Made by a program: the position numbers and the translations under genes. Shown piece by piece: positions 55,379 through 64,000 of a stretch of DNA of 64,000 nucleotides. The notes under the pieces were generated by a model. That model searched no databases. It had not been told where the DNA came from and saw only the letters and a list, made by a program, of their open reading frames with translations. This DNA is from Calocera cornea HHB12733 (taxonomy: Eukaryota > Basidiomycota > Dacrymycetes > Dacrymycetales > Dacrymycetaceae): positions 130,223-194,222 of the forward strand of contig KV423939.1 of assembly GCA_001632435.1 (NCBI GenBank). Direction: 5' to 3'. The stretch's first letter is position 1; every line of letters starts with the position of its first letter.

Positions 55379-58300
55379 GAGGTTCGCCCAACTCGACACG
55401 TCGCTATCCGGCCGTGCGTCCGGGCAAGCAAGCTGCAGCGACTTCTCAAGACCGTGTCGCGCCCGCAGGCGACTGCTTCTCGCGCGAAACGATGTAGTCC
55501 GCACCTCGTTCTTAAGGCGGGACCATCAAGGCTGAGAGGCTACGCCCAGTTGGTCAACCCGAGCGAGCTGGCGTACACGGACGATGAGATTCAGCATGCC
55601 TACCTGAGCGCGACTGCGAATCCCTATGGCCAGGATTACGCACCAAACGTACCCACACCGGCCGGCCCAAGACCTGCGTCGCAGTCAACTTCAGCTCCCA
55701 CTCAAACTGTTGCTGTAACTCCATCGAAATCAAGCACGACTTCCCAACGCGGGACAAGCTCATTGAAGCCGAGATCACCCAAGCCGTCAAACCCCAGAAG
55801 GATTGATTCTGAAAAGACCGCTGCCGATCTCTCAGCAATGAAGCCGACCGTACTTGTCTCTCGACATGTCCACCCGGACACTCGCAGGCACGATTGGCGA
55901 GAGCGCGCACATTCGCGACTGTTCGCTCATCACGAGAGGCGTGTTATCGCCAAGCACAGGAAGGACGAGAAGAGCAAGGGCAGAGTCAAGGACACAGCGA
56001 AAGCGATAGCTGCCTCACTTTCCGCTTTTCCTACTGCACCACGGCTAAAACGCATTGCACCTCCGATGCCACACACACATCTCACGCAACCGCTCGGCCC
56101 TGAGATCGACGCATACAAGGCGAAGTTTGAGGAACTCTTGGGGTACGAGGAAGCAACCAGATGGGACGCTTTCAAGGAGAGGCTCGAGTTGTGGGATATG
56201 GAAAAGCTCAGAGAGGAAGGCTATGTACTCACGGGGCTCAGAGGGTACTGGAAGAAGGAAAGGCAGGGTGGTAAACCGGTCGCGGTGTTTTCGCTGGTAG
56301 ACTCGGAGATTGAGTGGAATCGTTTTGAGTAAGTCGTGATCTACACAATATCCGTTCTAGCTGACGAGGCCCTTAGTGCTGGGTCGATGATCACCATCTG
56401 TCGAGAACATCCATTGACTGGCAAAGACGAGCCGATACCCGGCACCGTCGTGTTCAAGACTTCGTCTGCGATCCATGTCGCATTCGAGGACAAAGCGCTA
56501 TTCGACGAGCAGGAGGCGCTGCTTGAAGAGGGCGAATGGCGGCTCGACTTCGGCACGAACGATGTGACCTTCCGCCGCATGCGGGCTGCTATCGACGCGC
56601 TGAACCACGACCCGGCCGACCATGAGTTTGCAGAAATGGCTGGGGGCGGCGAGTATATGCTGCGAGGCACCTTCCTGCGAGATGCGCTCTTGCGCTCCTT
56701 CAAGCCTGTTCCGGACGCACAGACTCCGTCATCGGAGGCTCCTGTGCCAACGGAAAGAGAGCCGGCGGAACCGCTTGAGGCGCGAACTTCACCACCTGAG
56801 CCTGAGGCTGCGATCCAATCTGAAGGCTCAGTTGAGGAAACGCAGCCCCTCTTGACTGCCCCTGACCCGCCAGCAGAGATCAACCAGGCAGAACCAGAGC
56901 GCATGCCGACGGGCGTCTTCTCCTCCAATCAGCTCATCCAATCCTGGGCACACCGCTATCGGCGACCGAACCCCATCGTGATAGAAGGTGATCCAGTGTT
57001 GCCGCTGAACGAGACGCAGACACGTGCGATCGCTATGATGCTCTCCGAGCGGCTTTCGCTGGTGCAGGGCCCTCCCGGTACGGGAAAGACCAAGACGATC
57101 ATCGAGGCGATTCGTCTCCTAAAGGCACATTTTGAGGTGCCTGAGCCATTGCTTGTAGCGACCTACACCAACGTCGCGGTTGACAACCTCGTTGGAGGAA
57201 TCGTGGCTGCCGGCCTCAAGGCACTGCGGGTCGGCGGCGAGGAGCTTCCTCAACGGCCTGGGTTGGAGAACCACACACTCGAAGTGAAAATAGCCGCACA
57301 TCCCCTTCAGCGCCAAGTCGAGAAGCTGGAAAAGTCGATCGACCAGCTCGCTGAAAAGCGGCGAGAGGCCATCGAGTACGCCAGAAAAGTGAAGGACTCA
57401 AAACTGACTGAACAAGCCCGCAACATGTTCAAGGAACAGCTGGTTCGCATGCGGATGAAGAAGTTTGCGATCAGAAACACCATGATTCATGACATTGTCA
57501 GCAAAGCCGACGTGATATGCACGACTTGTTTGACCAGTGCAGTCTCTGCGCTCAATGTGGTAGACTTCCCTGTCGTCTTCCTGGATGAGGCGAGTATGTG
57601 CACCGAGCCCGCTTCGCTCATCCCTCTCATGAAAGGCGTAAGTTCGGGTGATTTAAACGTGTCTATGCACATCTAAACTGTCATTTAGGCTCGGCATGTC
57701 GCACTGATCGGTGATCACAAGCAGCTTCCGCCCGTCATCACCAGTGCCGAAGCGCAAGCTGGCGGTCTCGGCAAGTCCCTCTTTGAGAGGCTCACCGAAG
57801 AGGGGGACACTCCGACAATAATGCTCGACATGCAATACCGCATGCATCCGTCGATCTCGCGCTTCCCCTCTGCCCAGTTCTACAACCGCACGCTCCGAGA
57901 CGGCACCGTCGACAAGGCCGGCAAGGTGCGGGCGTCCCTCGTCCCTCCCAAGTCGACTTTGCTGGACGACGAGCAAGAGAACGAGCTCCAGTCCGCGAAA
58001 GAGCGACTATCGGTCGTCTTCGTAGATCATGCCGGTGGGGAGAGCAAGAAGGACCGCAGTCGGATCAATGCTGGCGAGGCGCAGATAGTTTGCGGCATCG
58101 TCGAGGACTTGCTGCACAGCAACCCCACGATGACAGGCGACGATATCGGCATCATCGCCCCCTACATTGCGCAGATCCGCTTGCTCGACCGACTGCTCAA
58201 GCAGGACCCCGAGCAAGCCGCTCGCTTCGAGAGCACGATCGGCGCACACCGGGCGATGCAGATGGCCAACATCGAGGTCAAGACTGTTGATGGGTTTGAG

Positions 58301-58615
58301 GGCCGCGAGAAGGAGGTGATCATCTTCTCCACGGTGCGGAACAACCCGCAGGGCGCGATCGGTTTCCTTGCCGATGGGCGGCGGCTCAACGTCGGCCTGA
58401 CGCGTGCGCGGCGCGCGCTCTTCGTTCTCGGCAACGCTGGGACGCTGCGGGACGGGCGTGGAGGGCTGCGGGACGCGGGCGGGCTGGTGCTCACGGGAGG
58501 AGGGGATAAGGTGTGGAAGAGGTATATGGAGTGGTTGGAGAAGGAGAGGCTTATTCGCCGGTGGGCAGGCGGCAGTTTCCTTCCTTTGGGCTTGGGCAAC
58601 AAAATAACTTCGTAA
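55379..58615 (+). CDS. UPF1/SMUBP2-like superfamily 1 helicase, 5' end unresolved
   Basis: Exons up to 56328, 56377-57637 and 57689-58615. The frame is open from 55379, but its first in-frame ATG is at 55838, which would give 892 residues. Helicase motifs are complete: LNETQTRAI (Q), VQGPPGTGKTKTI (I, Walker A), YTNVAVDN (Ia), VVFLDEASM (II), GDHKQLPP (III), MLDMQYRMHP (IV), TVDGFEGREKEVIIFS (V) and VGLTRARRALFVLG (VI). A beta-barrel-like stalk (SMITICREHPLTG) precedes them, as in IGHMBP2-type enzymes. The basic, Ser/Ala-rich sequence upstream of 55838 (SRPQATASRAKR, GPSRLRGYAQLV) looks like real protein and possibly a mitochondrial presequence. The true start is therefore probably upstream and missing or in an unseen exon. 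The acceptor at 56376 was set by phase. Confidence 0.8.
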
Positions 58616-59050
58616 TTCGTGAGTGGGCCGTTGTACTTTATTGCCTTTATAGTGCCTACCTTTTAGTACGGTAATGTGGATTCTGTTAAGTTAAGCCAAG
58701 AAAACGCAGGAAAACTCACGGGGCCATTGATGTGTTCGCTCGCACGTGGGCGGCCTAGAGCGAGGTTTGGCGCGCGCGATCGGGTAGCCGGAGTCGCCGT
58801 CGTGTGGCGCTCAGGGAGTTTGGCGATCCGGCTCCGGTGGGGTCAGATGACGTATCCAACGCGTCAACCGCACCCATCTCCCCCGCACACCAACGCGCCC
58901 CACCCGACCGAACTTACCGAGCCCACACTGCACCAAACTCGCGAGCTCCTGCCCGCCTTAAGAACGAAGTCCGTACCCAACGCCTCTCCTCCGCACCATC
59001 ACCCACGCACTCACACCTAGCATCCTGCAACGCATATACACGCCGCAAAT
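58616..59050. promoter_or_regulatory. Promoter region of Ish1/Msc1-like gene
   Basis: 435 bp between the helicase stop and the next start, both on the plus strand. C-rich stretches (CACCCATCTCCCCCGCACACC, near 58870) precede the start. No gene recognised. Confidence 0.4.
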
Positions 59051-60712
59051 ATGAGAGTGCAGAACGTCCTCCTCGTCGCGCTCCTCGCTACGAGCGCGTC
59101 CGCATCTTGGTTCGGTGGCGAAAAGGGTACGTGTTTTGGTACCGCTAGGATTTGCACTGGCTCACGGAAATTTGCTGCAATGTAGCACCGGACTATACAA
59201 CCTGGGACAGCGACAAACTCGCTGCTTACCTCAGGGAAAACAACATCCCCGTCCCTTCGGACTACTCGAAGGACGACCTTACAGCGCTCGCCAAGGCCAA
59301 CTATGCCGCGACGAGCGACTGGGCGCAGGGCCATGTTGAACATGCCCAGAAGGTGTTTGGCGATGCGAAGGAGTCTGTTGTTGACACGTGCGTTTTCACG
59401 CTTCTTAGGCTCAACGGGACGGAGACTGATACAACTGCAGCTGGAGCGAGTCACAAGCGCGCGAGTTCCTCCTGGAGCAGGGCATCATCGCGCCCAAGAC
59501 AAACGTCGAGTACCTGCGCATTTTGGCTAAGAACAGGTACAAGAAGCTCGCCAGCGCGATCTCCTCCTACTCCTCCGTCGCATCGACCGCCATCTCGACT
59601 GCCATCCACGGCGATGCCACCCACCAGGCGTCCAAGTCGCTCTCCTCTGGCGCGGTGCACGCGTCCCGGTCTGCTACTTCGGCTGCTGCGGCCGCGTCGC
59701 ACTCTATCGTGAGGGCGATGGACGACTCAAAGGACTACGTCTGGAGCTCGTGGACCGACTCGGAGCTCAGGGACTGGCTTGAGGAGCATCGCTTCGTCAA
59801 GACCAAGGCTGAGCTCAAGAGGGAGGAGCTTTTGGAAAAGATGAAGCATGCTTACACTACTGTCTACAACCCGGCGTATGAGGCATGGAGCACTTCCTAT
59901 ATGGTCGGTTCACATCCTGGCTTTGTAGGAGCGTACTCTGACGGACCGTACAGCATGAATGGCTCGTCGCCAACGGCGTGATCAAGTCCGACTACCAGCA
60001 GGCGCGCGACAAGCTGCTCAACCTGATGAAGGAGAACTACTACTCGACCCAGGACGCTGTCTACGCTCGCTGGTCCGACTCGGACCTCAAGGCGTGGCTC
60101 ATTGAGCACGAGGTCATCAAGTCCGATTCGCAGATCCAGCGCGAGAAGATGATCAAGCTGATGGATGACCACTACCACCGCGCCAAGGACACGATCTGGT
60201 CCTCGTGGAAGGACTCTGACATGCGTGACTGGCTCATCGACCACGGCTACGTGCGCTCGGACGCCCAGAAGCGCCGCGACGAGCTTGTCAATCTGATCCA
60301 CGAGAAGTACGACGGTGCGCAGCACCGCGCTGCTGCCTACCTCACGTGGCCCGATGCACGCCTGCGTGCTTACCTCCGCAACAACGGCGTCGACGAGACC
60401 AAAATCCCCGGGATGGACCGGCCGACGCTGCTGCAGGAGACGCGCATCCGCTGGGTGCAGACGACCTCGACGATCGACAACCTGCTCGCGAGCGTGCGCC
60501 AGTACGTCCAGAGCGGGTACACGTTCGCGGAGGACAAGGTCGAGGAGCTCAAGGAGATGATCGGCGTTGGGAAGGCGTCTGCGGACCGCGAGCTCAAGCG
60601 CGAGAAGAAGGTGGCATACAGCGCTGCGAGCGCGAGCGCCAAGTCGGCCAGCTCGGCCGCGAGTAAGCTGAGCTCCACCGCGAGCTCTGCGAGCGCCCAT
60701 GCCGACCTCTAA
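59051..60712 (+). CDS. Ish1/Msc1-like stress or nuclear-envelope repeat protein with signal peptide
   Basis: Exons 59051-59126, 59186-59387, 59441-59903 and 59954-60712 encode 499 residues. The signal peptide is MRVQNVLLVALLATSASA. The rest consists of about seven repeats of a roughly 45-65-residue helix pair with the pattern W-x-D/S-x-(x)L-x-x-(Y/W)L-x-x-(H/N): TTWDSDKLAAYLRENNIP, SSWTDSELRDWLEEHRFV, ARWSDSDLKAWLIEHEVI, SSWKDSDMRDWLIDHGYV and LTWPDARLRAYLRNNGVD. This matches the putative nuclear envelope organisation (Ish1/Msc1) repeats. The C-terminus is a Ser/Ala/Lys-rich coil. In fission yeast Ish1 is a stress-induced nuclear-envelope protein; location here is inferred from the signal peptide and repeats. 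Splice phases agree throughout. Confidence 0.9.
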
Positions 60713-62333
60713 ATGGTGTACCACCACCGTCCGCAATGTCTATCTGTGTGAAACCACTCCCTTCTCTCGATATCCAAGCCCCTACAGCACCAAAAATTAG
60801 GAGGTTGCGTGGCCCACTTTAGGTACACTCTGTGAAAGAGATTGTTCTTTTTCTGTAGCATACAGTACGTCTTACGAGCGAATGATATCAAGTTGATGAT
60901 CTGAGTTGGACATTGTGTCCTGGGTGTCTGAGGGATTGACGAACGTGGCTGCTTGCGAAATCACTTGGACTTAGAGGGGCCTTCATGGTCGGGAAATCAG
61001 ATGATGGTTCTTGTCCTCCACTATAACTGCAGGAAAGAGTGGATCAACCTCCCGCGGCGCATTAACTTGCCGTGAGTGCGAAACTACGGGCGGGAGTACA
61101 TAGAGTCCATATAGGACGGGCCTCCAAACAAGCTTCAGCAGTCCCTGTAAGGCCTGGGGCCCTCCCCATGCGTCAGCTGATAGCCTTGTTGTCTTACTAT
61201 CCTCCAGAGATTCGCCGCATGAGGACTTGGCCATGTCATTTTGGTGGTGGTACATACGATATGTATTGATGCGTGACGCCGGGAAGGCAGGGCGAAGTCT
61301 GTCTGGCAGGTCATTCAAATCCAGCGGCCACATGAGAGCTTAAAGTCTATGGTAGCCGGGCCGGGGTCAGGGCACGACGTTGGTTGGGAGATCTCGAGAT
61401 GCCAATCTGGCAGCTTGCTGAAAAGGTTCTGGAGATGTTCCCTTTCGCTAGGGCACCCAGGGTGTCGGGTCCGCAGCCGCCCAGGGACCGAGAGGGAGGC
61501 GAAGGTGGCAGGCCCGGAAGCCGTCCCGCGCTTCCAGTCAGGTGCTGTGCTGCTTCGGTCCAGCATTAGTGCGAGTTGTCAGTCTGACAGTCCAACTCTG
61601 AAGCCAAATGCTGTTGGACCGAATGCACGAGTGGAGGGTGAGGTGACTTGCCGCTGCCCTGCCGCTGCCCTGCAGAGAGCCAATCGACTGAATAGAGTGG
61701 ACCGGTCACCCCCCTGCCAAGGGAGTCGCTTATAATAGTCGATTGTTGTCACGCGTCCGCTGCGAGGGGGGTGATGAACTTGGTGGGGTGTGAGGTGGAG
61801 GTGTGCTCAGCAGGGCCGGAAATGCGGGGCGAAGGCGCGGGGATGTGGGGTGAAAGGGGCCGCCTCCGTGTTCCCCGCCTCCGCCTCCGCAATCTGTGCG
61901 AGATGCTTCCGATGCCGATTATTGTCCCGCGTGGGAGTCGCGTGCTTCTTCCCACCTGCGTCTGCCCGTCATCTGCGCAGTTCTAATCTGCTCCCCCACC
62001 TGCCGTGCGGCGGGACAAGGATGCAATTCTATTCTTCTATTCAGTTGGACTGCCCTTTTGATGATTGTTCTCAGTCAGGATCAGCGGCTGCGTCCTCCAC
62101 CTCCTTCTGGTGCACTCATTTGGTTGCATGCCACACGGCGTGCCTTCCGAGCGGATATGGCACGGGGCTTGGCTGGAATCCCGTCTTAGTTTCTCCACGC
62201 ACGCCCGGTGTAACATCGCTCCATCTTGGCAATCGATTATAAGCAACTTGGGAAGCCAACTCATGCGGTTTAGTCCCAGTCCTCCCTGCACCCCAGAGTG
62301 ACAGGACACCGGACGCACGCGACTTCATCAATC
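60713..62333. other. Intergenic region, no gene recognised
   Basis: 1.6 kb between the Ish1-like stop and the next sugar porter. No open frame has convincing protein character, and I see no repeat structure or RNA gene. It presumably holds the sugar porter promoter. Confidence 0.45.
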
Positions 62334-64000
62334 ATGGCTGGCGGACAGATCGCAGGGCATTACAAAACCCTCATCAACCCAAATGAGCACTGGTACCAAC
62401 ATGTGAGGGGTTGGAAGCTCATGTTCTGGGTCGGTCTCTAGTGCGTCCACTCATCGAATAGTGTAATACCCCAGTCTGACTGTCGCGCAACAGCTGCCTG
62501 GGTAACATGGCGAACGGCTACGACGGCGCTCTTGTTTCTGGCCTGCAAATCCTTCCATTTTGGCAAGCGGACTTCAACCACCCGACAGGCTCCACCCTCG
62601 GTCTGCTCGGTGCCGTCCAGAACATCGGCTCTCTTGGCTCTATCCCCGTTGCACCACTGTGGAACGATCGCTTTGGTCGCCGCAAGACCATCATCCTCGG
62701 CACGATGATGATGATCACCGGTGCCTCTCTGCAGGCGGGAGCGAAGAACGTGAACTGGTTCCTTGGCGGCCGCGCTCTGCTCGGATTTGGCGGAGGATTC
62801 AACAACAACGCCGATCCGCTCATGGTCATCGAGCTCGCATACCCGTCCCACCGCCCCATCCTCTCCGGATGCTACGGCTCCCTCACCGGTGTCGGCTCGA
62901 TTGTCGCTGCCGCCCTCACCTTCGGCACATACTACATCTCTGGCAGCTGGTCCTGGCGCCTCCCCGCCCTCGTCCAGGTCATCCCCACCGTGTTCCAGAT
63001 GTGCATGGTCATGTTCGGCCCCGAATCGCCGCGCTGGCTCATGTCCAAGGGCAGGGATCAGGAGGCGATGGACGTCCTGGTGTACTACCACGGGAAAGGC
63101 GATCCACATGACCCGCTCGTCCTGTACGAGTTTGAGGAAATGAAAAAAGGCGTCGAGGAAGACAAGAAGAACAATGTCGGTGGCTGGGTTAGCTTATGGA
63201 ACACCCCTGGCATGCGCAAGCGGTCCTGGATCATGATGACGCTCGCGTTGTCCGGCCAGTGGTCCGGAAATGGCCTGGTCACGTACTACCTCTCCCCCGT
63301 GCTGAACACGATCGGCATCACGGACCGCACGCAGCAGCTGGGCATCAACCTCGGCCTGACTGTATGGAACTTCTGCTGCGGTATCATGGCGGGCTTCTCC
63401 GCGGACAAGTTCGGCCGCAGGCGCATCTTCCTCATCACAACGAGCATGATGCTGGCGTTCCTGGTCGCGGTCACAATTTGCTCGGCGCAGTACAACTTGC
63501 ACCACGACAAGGTCTCGGGCGCGTTCGTCGTCGTCTTCATCTACTTCTTCACAGGTTGCTACGCGTTCGGCTGGCCGGGAATCATGCTTCTCTACGTTAC
63601 GGAGATCGTCCCGACGTCGCTGCGGTCCAAGGGGCACTCACAATGGGCCATCACACAAGCATCCTTCCTCGTGTTCAACCAGTACACGAACCCGATCGGC
63701 TTCCAGAGCTTGGGATGGAAGTACTACGTGCGTTCCCATCTCCACATGTACCTCTACTTCACATGCTAACGAGCTCGCAGATCGTCTTTGACCTCGTGAT
63801 GGTTGTGATCCTCCTCTTCCTCTACTTCTTCATCATCGAGACCAAGGGCCTGACGCTCGAGGAGACGTCAGTGCTCTTTGATGGTGAGGACGCGGTGCGC
63901 GACCTGCAGAACCGCGCGGACACACAGGCCGCCGTGGACGCGCATATGGCCGACGTGGTGCACCAGATTCCCGAGCAGGAAGACAAGAGCCCCGGGAGCG
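62334..64000 (+). CDS. Sugar porter (lactose permease/hexose transporter-like) MFS protein, partial
   Basis: Exons 62334-62440, 62494-63727 and 63781 to the window end, giving 520 residues without a stop, so only the last part of the C-terminal tail is missing. The start MAGGQIAGHYKTLINPNEHW is typical of fungal LAC12-like porters. Motifs are NMANGYDGALVSGLQ, RFGRRKTIILG, GRALLGFGGGF, PESPRWLMSKGRDQEA, DKFGRRRIFL and the final IIETKGLTLEE (PETKG-like), with 12 membrane helices. It belongs to a different branch from the tandem porters at 42.7-47.8 kb. The charged tail after residue 470 is cytosolic. The substrate is unknown (mono- or disaccharide). Confidence 0.93.

Noticed and set aside
55454..56332. 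GTG at 55454 as the helicase start
   Set aside because: GTG initiation is not expected in fungi. The open frame extends upstream to 55379 without ATG, so the start was left unresolved.
60983..61735. Overlapping frames in the 60.7-62.3 kb gap
   Set aside because: No recognisable protein features on either strand and no plausible splice pattern linking them.

Overview
The window is nuclear DNA of a filamentous fungus, almost certainly a basidiomycete of the Agaricomycetes. The reasons are genes cut by many short introns (mostly 46-62 nt, GT-AG with CTRAY-like branch sites), a high GC content, and the gene families present: velvet regulator, GH79, fungal sugar porters, and hydantoinase proteins fused to a DUF917 domain. 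The order within the Agaricomycetes cannot be told from the sequence. All splice models come from reading frame, splice signals and comparison of paralogs. Exon lengths were checked for phase, but there is no transcript evidence.

Left part (1-16.9 kb). A partial NCS1 permease (minus strand) is divergent from three tandem, intact, plus-strand genes. Each of these encodes a hydantoinase A/oxoprolinase-like protein fused to a C-terminal DUF917 (S-methyl-thiohydantoin desulfurase-type) domain. A single-barrel MetE-like protein follows on the same strand. This looks like a physical cluster for uptake and ring opening of hydantoin-like or thiohydantoin-like compounds. It is the best candidate here for an under-described system. 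Copies 2 and 3 share an upstream element and copy-flanking duplications. The copy 1-2 spacer carries about 1.5 kb of inserted AT-rich, repeat-bearing DNA.

Middle part (18-40 kb). A head-to-tail run of minus-strand housekeeping and secretory genes: a velvet regulator with a long glutamine-rich tail and a roughly 3.2 kb upstream region containing AGCAAT repeats, an importin-13-like karyopherin (21 exons), a CORVET Vps3/TGFBRAP1-like subunit, a La protein, a probably GPI-anchored GH79 glycosidase, an omega-like glutathione transferase and an unknown protein.

Right part (41-64 kb). A ZIFL-type MFS transporter; a tandem pair of sugar porters; a decayed alpha/beta-hydrolase; a Def1-like CUE protein; an SRAP (HMCES/YedK) DNA-protein-crosslink repair protein; a 486-bp Mutator-like MITE with 131-bp inverted repeats and a 9-bp target duplication; a UPF1/SMUBP2-like SF1 helicase whose 5' end is unclear next to that MITE; an Ish1/Msc1-like secretory protein; and a sugar porter running off the right edge. 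Two introns in good gene models have GC-AG borders and a third is likely. No tRNA, rRNA or CRISPR array was recognised.
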